Origin: Prochlorococcus marinus
Lineage (GTDB): Bacteria; Cyanobacteriota; Cyanobacteriia; PCC-6307; Cyanobiaceae
Direction: 5' to 3'
Length of the DNA stretch: 42,085 bases
Assembly: GCF_001180265.1 (NCBI RefSeq)
Contig: NZ_CVSW01000109.1
Location: 1 to 42,085 of the forward strand
The position numbers and the translations under genes were made by a program. The notes below the pieces were generated by a model. That model was not told where the DNA came from and did no database searches. It saw only the letters and a list, made by a program, of their open reading frames with translations. This document shows, piece by piece, positions 29,003-36,264 of this stretch; position 1 is the first letter of the stretch, and each line of letters opens with the position of its first letter.

Positions 29003-29625
29003 ATTTTATATTTTGAGAGAATATTATTAATTTTTTTGGACCAGTTTTTAATCCATTTTTCATCAGACTTTGTAAAACACTTTGCACTCCAGCCTCCTAT
29101 CAATATGAAAGCCTTATTATTTATAGGTACAACTAAAATAGATGGAATTTCAGCGCAAAAATTATAAAATTCATCTCTTCCAGGATAGAATTTAGTGTTT
29201 GCCAATGATATTAATTTCATATCTTTAATAGATCTCAGACAAGTTTCCCCAGGTTTAAAATCATTACTAGAAGTGATACCCCTCCTCAATATATTAACGC
29301 CATCATTGTGGATTAATATTGCTGCTGCTGCTGTAGAAGTTAATATCGCTTCAGAACCCCATGCAAGTTCATCAATAACTTCATCTGGCATGTTTTTTTC
29401 GAAGAGAAACTTATTTTCTCCTTTTAAAAGAACTTTCTCCCCAGCTATGGGTTGGAATTGCTTAAATAAAAAACCTATCAAAATAATAATTAACGAAGCT
29501 ATTGCAGCTAACACTTGTGCTCTCTCAAGCTCTGGAGTGATTGTTTCTATTGAAATGAAATTTGCTATCTGAAAAATAAAGAGTATTACACCGACTGATA
29601 TTAATGATTTCCCATTGAATCCCAT
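28999..29625 (-). CDS. Cofactor assembly of complex C (CCB2/CCB4-like) protein
   Basis: 208-residue membrane protein of the cyanobacterial/plastid CCB2/CCB4 type. In algae and plants these proteins help attach haem c(i) to cytochrome b6. Two hydrophobic N-terminal segments (about 8-25 and 38-56) precede a soluble domain with ELAWGSEAILTSTAAAAILI, an IPSILVVPI strand and GGWSAKCFTKSDEKW near the end. The stop overlaps the lptC stop by four bases in a convergent layout. Family-level recognition is good; which CCB it corresponds to is not clear. Confidence 0.78.
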   Translation of the reverse strand: MGFNGKSLISVGVILFIFQIANFISIETITPELERAQVLAAIASLIIILIGFLFKQFQPIAGEKVLLKGENKFLFEKNMPDEVIDELAWGSEAILTSTAAAAILIHNDGVNILRRGITSSNDFKPGETCLRSIKDMKLISLANTKFYPGRDEFYNFCAEIPSILVVPINNKAFILIGGWSAKCFTKSDEKWIKNWSKKINNILSKYKI

Positions 29626-29736
29626 ATTTTAAATATGTTATTTCTAATTAAATTATTCAAATATTATATTGTTTAGTACATTTAAAATTACTCAAACATA
29701 TGGTTTTTAATATATAATTAACCAAAACCTTTCAAA

Positions 29737-30048
29737 ATGAACCTAAACATCAATAAATATATACTTTCCCTTATCTTTACTGGCTTTATTTTTATTCTTA
29801 TCCCTACGACTGCATACGCAAATGAAATTAACAATATAAATAAATATTTTGGAATTACTCAACAGAAGACTGTTATAAATTACGAAAAAAGTCAGCCTTC
29901 ATCTATTGACAACCCTGTAGTGGATCCAAATTTTAACACTATGAGATCAAAAGATACTGAGAGTTCAACTGCCACTTACATAGTTATAGGTTTGTTAATT
30001 GCTGCCACAATTATTCCTTTAGCAACATGGTGGTATTTCTCTAAATAA
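29737..30048 (+). CDS. Small membrane/periplasmic protein, hypothetical
   Basis: 103 residues with an N-terminal hydrophobic signal (about 7-28, ending in TAYANE), a polar middle of about 50 residues and a C-terminal membrane helix (about 80-98, YIVIGLLIAATIIPLATWWYF). The topology is a tail-anchored or exported bitopic protein. Short proteins like this are common in picocyanobacteria, but I cannot name a family. Bases 29726-29788, spanning the start, reappear inverted at the right end of the window, an artefact. cobU follows after ten bases. Confidence 0.7.
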   Translation: MNLNINKYILSLIFTGFIFILIPTTAYANEINNINKYFGITQQKTVINYEKSQPSSIDNPVVDPNFNTMRSKDTESSTATYIVIGLLIAATIIPLATWWYFSK

Positions 30049-30058
30049 TAGAGAATTT

Positions 30059-30619
30059 ATGAATTCCAATGATTTAAGTATTAGTGAATATTCATCTTAT
30101 ATAGTTTTTATTACAGGGGGGACAAAGAGTGGCAAAAGTGAATTCGCTGAGCATCTTGCAAAGGAGGTAAAAAAATTATCATATGTTGCGTTATCTGAAA
30201 ACAATTTGGAAGATAAAGAATGGCAAGATAAAATTAATTTACATCGAAAAAGAAGGCCAAAAGATTGGAAATTAATAGAAACGACTGATCTATTAAATAC
30301 ATTAAGTAAAGAAGAAGGTCCATTATTAATAGATTCTATTGGGGGATTCGTTATGAAAAGTATTGGCAAGAAACAAAATGAATGGTCAAGCAAGATGAAT
30401 TCACTTATAAGTCTCTTAGTAAAAAGAAAAAGCATAACAATTATTGTTGGAGAACAAGTAGGTTGGAGTTTGGTCTCTGAATATAAAATTGGTAATACAT
30501 ATATTGAAAGAATCGGCGAACTTCAAAAGAGAATAACCAAAATATCAAAAGATAATTGGCTGGCCATAAACGGCAGAGCAATCAAAATAGATGAAATAAG
30601 TATTGAAATACCTACTTAA
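30059..30619 (+). CDS. cobU: Adenosylcobinamide kinase/guanylyltransferase
   Basis: Activates cobinamide (kinase, then GMP transfer) for nucleotide-loop assembly of cobalamin. The P-loop is at residues 20-27 (GGTKSGKS), followed by EFAEHLAKE. LIDSIGGF is the Walker-B-like block, and GEQVGWSLVSE matches the conserved NEVGxGxVPE motif. At 186 aa it has normal length. The ATG start is ten bases after the upstream membrane-protein gene, and trmL begins two bases after its stop, so the three probably share a transcript. Confidence 0.92.
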   Translation: MNSNDLSISEYSSYIVFITGGTKSGKSEFAEHLAKEVKKLSYVALSENNLEDKEWQDKINLHRKRRPKDWKLIETTDLLNTLSKEEGPLLIDSIGGFVMKSIGKKQNEWSSKMNSLISLLVKRKSITIIVGEQVGWSLVSEYKIGNTYIERIGELQKRITKISKDNWLAINGRAIKIDEISIEIPT

Positions 30620-30621
30620 AA

Positions 30622-31104
30622 TTGGAAGTCTCTCTTTTTGAACCTAGAATCCCACAAAATACTGGTAATATTGCCAGATCATGTGCGGCATTTAATATAC
30701 CTTTAAATCTTATAGAGCCCTTGGGTTTTAAGCTAGAAGATAAATATTTAAAAAGAGCGGGATTAGACTATTGGCCTCTAGTTACTGTTAATCAGTATGA
30801 GAATTTTGAAAAATTTTTAGCGTCAAAATCAACAAAAAGAATAATTTCTTTTAGTAAAAAAAATGGATTATATTTGAAGGATTTTAAATTTAAGAAAGAT
30901 GATATTTTGCTATTTGGGAGAGAAGATTCAGGATTACCCGATTCCATTATTGATAAAAGCGACTTTTTAATATCAATATTTATGCCAAATATTCAGACTG
31001 GAAATAATGATCAAAAAGGTGTTAGAAGTCTAAACCTTTCTGTAGCTTGCGGAATTGCTATATATGAGGCGCACAAACAAATAAATTTTCAAAATGGTAA
31101 TTAA
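30622..31104 (+). CDS. trmL: tRNA (cytidine(34)-2'-O)-methyltransferase
   Basis: SPOUT-class enzyme that 2'-O-methylates the wobble base of tRNA-Leu in E. coli. The N-terminus EPRIPQNTGNIARSCAAF is diagnostic of TrmL, as are LFGREDSGLPDSI and the knot region near GVRSLNLSVACGIAIYEA. At 160 aa it is full length. The start is TTG at 30622, two bases after the cobU stop; no ATG fits this N-terminus. The tRNA-Met gene follows about 30 bases later. Confidence 0.93.
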   Translation: MEVSLFEPRIPQNTGNIARSCAAFNIPLNLIEPLGFKLEDKYLKRAGLDYWPLVTVNQYENFEKFLASKSTKRIISFSKKNGLYLKDFKFKKDDILLFGREDSGLPDSIIDKSDFLISIFMPNIQTGNNDQKGVRSLNLSVACGIAIYEAHKQINFQNGN

Positions 31105-31133
31105 GGACAACCAATGCCTTACAATATTCCCAT

Positions 31134-31207
<74 letters not shown>

Positions 31208-31274
31208 TATTCAATACTTTTCAATTGAAGAAATTAGTTCAAATTTTAATTTCATTAAACTATTAAAGATAATA

Positions 31275-31562
31275 ATGTTTAATTCACTCGGCACAGTATT
31301 AGATCCACAAAAATCTAAAGCAAAATATCCAGAAGCGAGAGTTATAGTTCTTGATGACAATTTTAATACTTTTCAGCATGTCGCAAATTGTCTTCTAACA
31401 ATAATCCCATGCATGAGTGAGCAAAGAGCATGGGATCTAACCATCAAAGTTGACAAGACAGGATCTGCAGAGGTGTGGAAAGGTAATCTTGAGCAGGCAG
31501 AGCTATATCATGAGCAACTATTCAGCAAAGGATTAACAATGGCTCCAATTGAGCAAACATAA
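31275..31562 (+). CDS. clpS2: ClpS2-type Clp protease adaptor
   Basis: 95-residue adaptor that delivers substrates, typically N-degrons, to the ClpC/ClpP protease. The family motif appears as LDDNFNTFQHVANCL, and a C-terminal QAELYHEQLFSKGLTMAP block replaces the usual EtkAexV helix. This is the pattern of the second, cyanobacteria-specific ClpS. The frame is open back into the tRNA gene, but the ATG at 31275 gives the sensible N-terminus. The promoter must lie in or just after the tRNA unless the two are co-transcribed. Confidence 0.85.
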   Translation: MFNSLGTVLDPQKSKAKYPEARVIVLDDNFNTFQHVANCLLTIIPCMSEQRAWDLTIKVDKTGSAEVWKGNLEQAELYHEQLFSKGLTMAPIEQT

Positions 31563-31573
31563 AATAAGTAAGA

Positions 31574-31825
31574 TTGACAGAAAATTTTTGGCTTATAAAT
31601 TCGAATCGTTCAAGGGTTAAAAGGTTTTCAAAGAATAATCAAAATAAAGATAAATTTTTTGAATATATGTTTATTGACTCTGGAAGAATTCTTGGTGTTT
31701 TAGGAAAAGAACCACCTCTTATGACAACCAGAGCAGAACTTAAAGTTGATAAAGCTAGAGATGAATGGAGAAAGTTAATCGCTCAAGGTTGGAGGAGAAC
31801 GAAACCAGTGTGGGAAGACTATTAG
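31574..31825 (+). CDS. DUF1651 family protein
   Basis: 83-residue protein with the DUF1651 signature: an FWLINSN opening and a C-terminal RAELKVDKARDEWRKLIAQGW block followed by a short basic/aromatic tail. The family is confined to marine picocyanobacteria as far as I know, and has no assigned function. The start is TTG at 31574, eleven bases after clpS2. It may be read with that gene. Confidence 0.85.
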   Translation: MTENFWLINSNRSRVKRFSKNNQNKDKFFEYMFIDSGRILGVLGKEPPLMTTRAELKVDKARDEWRKLIAQGWRRTKPVWEDY

Positions 31826-32132
31826 TATCCAATATTGTTACTAGGATTAGTTATATAAATTATGAGATTTAAGACGTAGTTAGCGGGTAAATTTAATGGC
31901 TTCAACATTAACAAAGCCATTCCTTGAGTCACATTAAATTCTTTATTTTTCATAAAAGATAATAGTCTCATTTTAATTATAAAAAGACTGTCAAATGCAA
32001 ATTTAAAATACTGAAAAAAAGATTTACAAGCATTTATTGATTAAAGATTTTCAAGATATCTAATATCTAAAACTTATTTTAAAAATTATAGATTTAGACT
32101 TACCTGTTATTTTTCAACAAAAAAATCCACGT
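31826..32132. other. Intergenic region, no gene seen
   Basis: About 310 AT-rich bases. An eight-base inverted repeat, AATGGCTT-n11-AAGCCATT, lies at 31895-31921 without a following T-run, so it is a weak terminator candidate for the DUF1651 transcript. A looser AGTCT...AGACT pair occurs around 31967-31990. No supported protein. Confidence 0.4.
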
Positions 32133-32138
32133 TATAAT
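32133..32138 (+). promoter_or_regulatory. Possible -10 box
   Basis: A perfect TATAAT lies 37 bases upstream of the small membrane-protein ATG at 32176. No good -35 box at the usual distance; TTCAAC at 32113 is too close. Inferred from sequence alone. Confidence 0.4.
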
Positions 32139-32175
32139 CTAATAATTCTTACTTTTTTATACTTACAAATACCCA

Positions 32176-32325
32176 ATGAAGTATCTCATCTCAAGCAAAA
32201 GATCAAAAGCTTTATTTAGTATTGGAATAGTTGCTGTAAGTATTGGATTTTTATCAAAAAAATTAATTAACTATTCACCTGGAGGATGTATGAAAGGTAC
32301 TCAAGAAATAAGCTTTAATATCTAG
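32176..32325 (+). CDS. Small membrane protein, 49 aa
   Basis: 49 codons from ATG. A basic N-terminus (MKYLISSKRSKA) precedes one hydrophobic segment (about 12-26, LFSIGIVAVSIGFL). The short exposed end contains SPGGCMKG. It reads like a bitopic inner- or thylakoid-membrane peptide. A perfect TATAAT lies upstream. Convergent with the thioredoxin-like gene. I do not recognise a family. Confidence 0.55.
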   Translation: MKYLISSKRSKALFSIGIVAVSIGFLSKKLINYSPGGCMKGTQEISFNI

Positions 32326-32348
32326 CCATTAATCATATTACATTTTCC

Positions 32349-32738
32349 TTAATTCTTAAATCCGGTCAACTTTGATAACTCTTTTAGTGAAAGTACACCT
32401 AAAATTAGTTTTCCATTTATTTCCCATGTGGGAAACCCTGTAATTTTTTTATCAATGCATAATTGAGTTTGACTATTAATTCCATCTCTTGCACATTCAA
32501 CTACATTAAGTTCTCTATAAGCTTGCTTACCAAATAATTCACTTTGATTAAGGCAATTAGGACACCAATACGCTGAATATTTAACTACACCATTATCTTT
32601 GAGGTATTTTGCTAACTCGATTGATTCACTAGTGCTTTCTGAGGTGACTATAAGTTCTCTTTGATTATTTAAGTGGGAGCTATGTACGACTCTTGGTAAA
32701 GTAAGCAAAACTAATAGTGGGATCAATAGGCGTCTCAT
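32349..32738 (-). CDS. Secreted thioredoxin-fold protein with CPNC motif (VKOR-associated type)
   Basis: 129 residues. A cleavable signal peptide (about 1-20, RRLLIPLLVLLTLPRVVHS) is followed by a thioredoxin-like domain with the redox pair Cys59-Pro-Asn-Cys62 in YSAYWCPNC. The cis-proline loop is GFPTWEI, and two further cysteines (CARD and QLCIDKK) are present. This matches the thioredoxin domain fused to, or partnering with, vitamin-K-epoxide-reductase homologues in cyanobacteria. I infer a role in disulfide formation in the lumen or periplasm. The ATG overlaps the stop of an upstream small frame by four bases (ATGA), suggesting a two-gene operon. Confidence 0.82.
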   Translation of the reverse strand: MRRLLIPLLVLLTLPRVVHSSHLNNQRELIVTSESTSESIELAKYLKDNGVVKYSAYWCPNCLNQSELFGKQAYRELNVVECARDGINSQTQLCIDKKITGFPTWEINGKLILGVLSLKELSKLTGFKN

Positions 32739-32887
32739 TTATTTACTACTTTTCCTCCATATTTTCTAACTATCTTATCAAGTAAAATTCGTATATCTTT
32801 ATTTTTAAGTTTCTCTATTTGCTGAAGATTTTCAAGAAGATCACATATTTGATCCTGTGTATCTTCATATAATTCACTTAATGCTAT
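32735..32887 (-). pseudogene. Small coding frame without a normal start codon
   Basis: Fifty sense codons bounded by stops, ending in an ATGA overlap with the thioredoxin-like gene. The peptide reads ALSELYEDTQDQICDLLE in its first part and ends in RKYGGKVVNK: helical, charged and gene-like. No ATG, GTG or TTG exists in frame. The first codon after the upstream stop is ATA. Either ATG has mutated to ATA, the base is a sequencing or amplification error, or ATA is used. I treat it as a possibly damaged gene. Confidence 0.45.
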
Positions 32888-32977
32888 TTATATTAGGAGT
32901 TTTTATATTCCAATTTTAAATCAAAAGTAAATTTACATACTTATTGTATTTATATTTTTTTATTGCTATTTTTTTAA

Positions 32978-33018
32978 AGCGGGCTAAGGTTCATATCTCC
33001 ACGAGGATTTAGTCCGCT
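32978..33018 (+). other. Stable hairpin, possible small RNA
   Basis: AGCGGGCTAA and TTAGTCCGCT pair over ten bases around a 21-base loop. The one non-Watson-Crick pair is G-U if transcribed on the plus strand and C-A on the minus strand, which favours plus-strand RNA. It is a GC-rich island in very AT-rich, non-coding DNA (32888-33141). No T-run follows. Confidence 0.4.
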
Positions 33019-33141
33019 GTATTTTAAAGATTCAATTTATTTTGGATCCCTTTTAAAAAAGTTGATTATAAATTTTCAAAAATATTTATCTTTGCTTAAT
33101 TTCTAAATCCCATTGAAAAGCATTCTAATATAAATATTAAT

Positions 33142-33152
33142 AGTGTGACACT
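33142..33152. promoter_or_regulatory. AGTGTGACACT palindrome downstream of the regulator gene
   Basis: An 11-base inverted repeat, two bases past the stop of the ribbon-helix-helix gene. It is the reverse complement of the one just upstream of that gene (33534-33544). Probably another binding site for the same regulator. Confidence 0.5.
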
Positions 33153-33154
33153 AT

Positions 33155-33520
33155 TTAATCAATAATATTATTATTTCGCTTCATAATTTTCTTAAAATAC
33201 TTAAACTCAATAAATTCATACATCATTCTAATATCCTCAGATAATACTTGTTTATCAATTTCATAGTCGTCCACATTAAGTGGAGATTTATTGTTTTCAA
33301 TCGATGTTACTTGATCAAAAGAAAAATTGTTAGAATTCCCTTTGCGAGTTTTATTTTGAACAAAAGATTGATTTAATACACCTCTAGACCTCAACGCTTC
33401 CTCGACCAATAAACCTGTAACCTTTGACTGACTAAATTCATTAGCTGTGCACAATTTTTCAATAATTTCATGAACTTCTTCACTTGGCAAAAAACCAATT
33501 CTTTTCCTCGGGGAGGGCAT
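33155..33520 (-). CDS. Ribbon-helix-helix-type transcriptional regulator
   Basis: 121 residues from the ATG at 33520. The N-terminal 45 residues (MPSPRKRIGFLPSEEV, then an EIIEKLCTANEFSQSK helix and a VTGLLVEEALRSRG helix) fit a ribbon-helix-helix dimeric DNA-binding domain. The rest is polar and then helical, with no recognisable domain. A longer frame to 33541 exists, but it would run through the palindrome AGTGTCACACT 14 bases upstream, so the shorter start is preferred. Matching palindromes flank the gene on both sides, and it is divergent from a small gene at 33596. I infer an autoregulated repressor; its targets are unknown. Confidence 0.7.
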   Translation of the reverse strand: MPSPRKRIGFLPSEEVHEIIEKLCTANEFSQSKVTGLLVEEALRSRGVLNQSFVQNKTRKGNSNNFSFDQVTSIENNKSPLNVDDYEIDKQVLSEDIRMMYEFIEFKYFKKIMKRNNNIID

Positions 33521-33533
33521 AATTAAAAAAATT

Positions 33534-33566
33534 AGTGTCACACTTGCACATTATAAGTGTTGCACT
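33534..33566. promoter_or_regulatory. Tandem operator-like palindromes between divergent genes
   Basis: AGTGTCACACT (33534-33544) and AGTGTTGCACT (33556-33566) have centres 22 bases apart, about two helical turns. They lie between the regulator start (33520) and the divergent small gene (33596). They match the palindrome at the other end of the regulator gene. This is a typical layout for cooperative binding by a dimeric repressor; binding is inferred. Confidence 0.55.
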
Positions 33567-33595
33567 ATATTTAATTTAAGTCAACTAATTTTGCT

Positions 33596-33748
33596 ATGCA
33601 TATTTTAATATTTCCTGCAGGATTAATTCTTTGGTATCTAGCTTATGAAGCAAAACCTATCATTGATGATGAAGTAACACTTCATTGGGAAGAGAAAAAT
33701 ATAAATAAAAGAAATAAACTCTTAAATATACTCAACGATAGCTTTTAA
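33596..33748 (+). CDS. Small hypothetical protein divergent from the regulator, 50 aa
   Basis: 50 codons from ATG (MHILIFPAGLILWYL start). The first 16 residues are hydrophobic and could be a membrane anchor. The rest is acidic then basic, with an HWEEKNINKRNK stretch. Its upstream region holds the two operator-like palindromes shared with the regulator gene, so it is the obvious first target of that regulator. Its stop overlaps the convergent gene by four bases. No family recognised. Confidence 0.5.
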   Translation: MHILIFPAGLILWYLAYEAKPIIDDEVTLHWEEKNINKRNKLLNILNDSF

Positions 33749-33924
33749 AATTTTCTGTCAATCGATTTTGACCATTCCTTGTGCTTATAATCTAGATCTG
33801 AGATTAGCTGTTTTTGATAAGTAAACTTGAGTTGATTTTCGTTAAGTGATTTTTTTGAGATAATCATTTCCTTAGAGAAAAAATCAGGAGAATTAGAACT
33901 ACTAATTTTTTTTTTGACTTCCAT
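33745..33924 (-). CDS. Small basic hypothetical protein, 59 aa
   Basis: 59 codons from ATG (MEVKKKISSSNSPDFF start), lysine- and serine-rich, without a signal or membrane segment. It ends in WSKSIDRKF. The tail end has a helical KQLISDLDYKHKEW stretch. Convergent with the 50-aa gene, overlapping it by four bases. Short but clean frame in gene-dense context; function unknown. Confidence 0.5.
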   Translation of the reverse strand: MEVKKKISSSNSPDFFSKEMIISKKSLNENQLKFTYQKQLISDLDYKHKEWSKSIDRKF

Positions 33925-34087
33925 ATAAATAATTTATCTATTTTTTTTATATGACTCAAAAGAAAATAGTCTTTATATTTTTATATTATTTTTATATTTC
34001 CTTAATATATATTTGTTAGCACGTTTGTTAAAAACATTAGATTATCAAATAAAAAAGGCTATATTTAAATAAAATAAATGTTTTATT

Positions 34088-34261
34088 ATGAATCTTAAGG
34101 AGAGAGGGATTACTATTGGAGATTTACTATTCTTACTTATAATAATAATAACTTCCACAATACTAATTAAATCATTTAGCAAGGATAAGAAAACAACCCT
34201 TAATTATAGTAATCAAGAGCAAATTACTTATATGAAAAATTATTTTCAAAAATTAATTTGA
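34088..34261 (+). CDS. Small membrane protein, 57 aa
   Basis: 57 codons from ATG. MNLKERGITIGD is followed by one strongly hydrophobic helix (about 13-28, LLFLLIIIITSTILI). A polar Lys/Asn-rich tail then ends in YFQKLI. It is a likely bitopic membrane peptide with an N-terminal positive patch. A purine-rich stretch overlaps the first codons, but no clear ribosome-binding site precedes the ATG. Function unknown. Confidence 0.55.
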   Translation: MNLKERGITIGDLLFLLIIIITSTILIKSFSKDKKTTLNYSNQEQITYMKNYFQKLI

Positions 34262-34370
34262 ATAGCTTATATAAATTATTTACAAAATCTTAATTAATTC
34301 ATTTAAATATTATTTTTTTTTTATATAAATTATAAGAATTCATAATTATCAAACAAAGGTGTTATTCATT

Positions 34371-34547
34371 TTAAATATTTTGATGAAATGATTTAGAACT
34401 TTCCCATTTCAAATTATCCTTTAAATCGTTGAAATCATTAGAAATTGAAACTAAATTCACCATTTGAAGAATTTGAGTTTTATTTAGCCTATTAATAGCA
34501 ATAAGTTTATTAAGCATTTCTAAAACGGATTTATCATTAATATTCAT
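34371..34547 (-). CDS. Small hypothetical protein, 58 aa
   Basis: 58 codons from ATG, opening MNINDKSVLEMLNKLIAINR, predicted as two or three amphipathic helices with no membrane span. The NKTQILQMVNLVS segment is leucine-spaced and could mediate self-association. Stands alone between the two small plus-strand membrane-protein genes. No family recognised. Confidence 0.5.
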   Translation of the reverse strand: MNINDKSVLEMLNKLIAINRLNKTQILQMVNLVSISNDFNDLKDNLKWESSKSFHQNI

Positions 34548-34743
34548 TGTTTCTATAAAAACTATGATTCTTCAATTTCTATACCTTATCTTATGATTTT
34601 AAAATTTACTTTTAAAATTTCATACTATATTTGCAGACAAAAATAATAAATATCTAAAAAATCATCAAAAATATAACTCCTACTGATAAGTAAAAATCTT
34701 TAGCTCACTTTCTTATAAATTCGTTTATTGTAAAAAGAAAAAA

Positions 34744-34914
34744 ATGAAAAAAAACTCCAAGAAAGAATACCTTAATAGAGATGAAGTTAATGAAATGATT
34801 GAATCCGCTTTAAGGAGACACAATAGAAGATCTACAATAATATCAAGTGTACTTGGCTGGATTCTAATAGGAGGTTATTCGTTTGGACTTTTTCAAGCAG
34901 TTCAAAATGTATAA
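34744..34914 (+). CDS. Small membrane protein, 56 aa
   Basis: 56 codons from ATG. The charged N-terminal half (KKEYLNRDEVNEMIESALRR) forms an amphipathic helix, followed by a basic RHNRRS stop-transfer region. A C-terminal membrane helix (about 33-50, SSVLGWILIGGYSFGLF) follows. Resembles a tail-anchored peptide facing the cytoplasm. Followed after 63 bases by another small gene on the same strand. Confidence 0.6.
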   Translation: MKKNSKKEYLNRDEVNEMIESALRRHNRRSTIISSVLGWILIGGYSFGLFQAVQNV

Positions 34915-34977
34915 TTAATATTCTCTTTAAAGTAGAACTTGCTAGATGATAAATTAATATAAGGGTAAATATTTATT

Positions 34978-35199
34978 ATGAGAGAATATATTGAGGCAAA
35001 TCTTACAGTTATAAGAAAATATTTAAAAAAAAGAAAAAAGTATATATCAAAATTAAATAATGCCTCGATAATGGAAGAATTCAAAGAATGGAGCAAAGAT
35101 CCATTACCTGAGACAGAATTAATTTGGACTTTACCTGACTTAACGAGAAATGAAAGACTAAAAAATTTTTGTCGCTCAATTAAGAAGGAAATAAGATAA
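34978..35199 (+). CDS. Small basic hypothetical protein, 73 aa
   Basis: 73 residues, highly basic in the first 30 (RKYLKKRKKYISK). A WSKDPLPETELIWTLPDLTRNERL middle follows and then a short helical tail. No cysteine pair, signal peptide or membrane segment. The balanced tryptophan and proline content argues for a folded real protein. Convergent with the 52-aa membrane-protein gene, with four bases between them. Function unknown. Confidence 0.6.
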   Translation: MREYIEANLTVIRKYLKKRKKYISKLNNASIMEEFKEWSKDPLPETELIWTLPDLTRNERLKNFCRSIKKEIR

Positions 35200-35203
35200 G
35201 TTT

Positions 35204-35362
35204 CTAACTACCTAATTGTATATGATTTACTTTTAAGTAAAAATAACCTGCAAATCCAACTATATTCAAAATTACAACGAAAATCCAAGCTCCAATTGGC
35301 TGATTAGAATCAAATTTTTTTATTTTTACTTTTTCCTTTAGTCTTTCAATATATTTAGCCAT
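35204..35362 (-). CDS. Small membrane protein, 52 aa
   Basis: 52 codons from ATG (MAKYIERLKEKVKIKKF start). A basic amphipathic helix is followed by a proline kink and one membrane span (about 24-43, GAWIFVVILNIVGFAGYFYL). The organisation resembles other picocyanobacterial single-span peptides. No family recognised. Confidence 0.55.
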   Translation of the reverse strand: MAKYIERLKEKVKIKKFDSNQPIGAWIFVVILNIVGFAGYFYLKVNHIQLGS

Positions 35363-35440
35363 ATTTAAAACTCTTAAAAAGAATATTTCTAATTATAGAG
35401 AGTTGAATTTAAAGGAATCTTAAATAAAATAAAATTTCTT

Positions 35441-35566
35441 TTAATTTGGATTTTTATTGTCAAGCCTGTTAATGGGATATTTAATTAACTCCTTTTTTAG
35501 ATTTTTTAAAAGTTTATTGTGATTCAAAATTGTAAATTTCCTAGTAAAGGAATAATGCCATTTCAT
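35441..35566 (-). CDS. Candidate tiny basic protein, 41 aa
   Basis: 41 codons from ATG (MKWHYSFTRKFTIL start), strongly basic and asparagine/lysine-rich, ending in DNKNPN. It fills most of the gap before the peroxiredoxin gene. In such AT-rich DNA a chance frame of this length is possible, so it is only a candidate. Confidence 0.35.
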   Translation of the reverse strand: MKWHYSFTRKFTILNHNKLLKNLKKELIKYPINRLDNKNPN

Positions 35567-35582
35567 TGAATTAAAAAAAAAC

Positions 35583-35612
35583 TTGCTAATTCATTATCAT
35601 TAAAATTATAAT
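35583..35612 (+). promoter_or_regulatory. Likely sigma-70-type promoter of the peroxiredoxin gene
   Basis: TTGCTA (35583-35588) and TATAAT (35607-35612) are separated by 18 bases, about 55 bases before the ATG. A small GGTC-n5-GACC inverted repeat follows at 35622-35634, in the early leader, and could be an operator or RNA stem. Confidence 0.55.
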
Positions 35613-35665
35613 ATTTAGTACGGTCATTCAGACCATAAATAATTTAAAAAAGGACAAATTTTTTC

Positions 35666-36250
35666 ATGAGCTTAAGAGTTGGACAAGAAGCACCAGACTT
35701 TAGTGCTACAGCAGTATATGATCAAGAGTTTAAGGATATTACACTTTCAGGTCTAAGAGGTAAATGGGTTGTTTTATTTTTTTACCCTCTAGATTTTACA
35801 TTTGTATGTCCAACTGAAATCACTGCATTTAGTGATAGATATCAAGATTTCTCAGCACTTAATACGGAAATACTTGGGGTATCAGTTGATAGCAAACACT
35901 GTCATTTGGCTTGGATACAAACTCCAAGAAATGAAGGTGGAATTGGTGATATTAACTACCCGTTAGTTTCTGACTTAAAAAGAGAAATTTGCCAAGCGTA
36001 CAATGTTCTTAATGATGATGGAGAGGCAGATAGAGGTTTATTTCTAATCAACCCCGAAGGAGTAGTTATGCATACTACTGTTAACAAGGCTCCTGTAGGC
36101 AGAAATGTTGATGAAACGCTAAGAATCCTTCAAGGTTATCAATACGTTGCTGCAAACCCAGATGAAGTATGTCCAGCAAACTGGACCCCCGGGGAGAAAA
36201 CAATGTTAGAGGACCCCAAAGGTAGTAAGGAATATTTTTCTGCGCTATAG
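35666..36250 (+). CDS. Typical 2-Cys peroxiredoxin
   Basis: 194-residue thioredoxin-dependent peroxidase that removes hydrogen peroxide and organic peroxides. The peroxidatic Cys48 is in [10 protein letters not shown], and the resolving cysteine is near residue 169 in DEVCPANW. The C-terminus ends with the YF-type tail typical of over-oxidation-sensitive forms. Complete, with an upstream promoter and an AAAAAAGGA purine run before ATG. Codon use is less AT-biased than in neighbours, as expected for a highly expressed gene. Transcription likely ends in the hairpin at 36320-36344. Confidence 0.95.
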   Translation: MSLRVGQEAPDFSATAVYDQEFKDITLSGLRGKWVVLFFYPLDFTFVCPTEITAFSDRYQDFSALNTEILGVSVDSKHCHLAWIQTPRNEGGIGDINYPLVSDLKREICQAYNVLNDDGEADRGLFLINPEGVVMHTTVNKAPVGRNVDETLRILQGYQYVAANPDEVCPANWTPGEKTMLEDPKGSKEYFSAL

Positions 36251-36264
36251 AAGGATTAGATTTA

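Noticed and set aside
33521..33541. Upstream ATG for the ribbon-helix-helix regulator, seven codons longer.
   Set aside because: It would place the start within the operator-like palindrome and adds residues not typical of the fold.
33951..34019. A 22-codon hydrophobic frame on the plus strand (MTQKKIVFIFLYY start) divergent from the gene at 33924.
   Set aside because: Very AT-rich DNA gives Phe/Ile/Tyr-rich frames by chance, and there is no context or start signal to support it.
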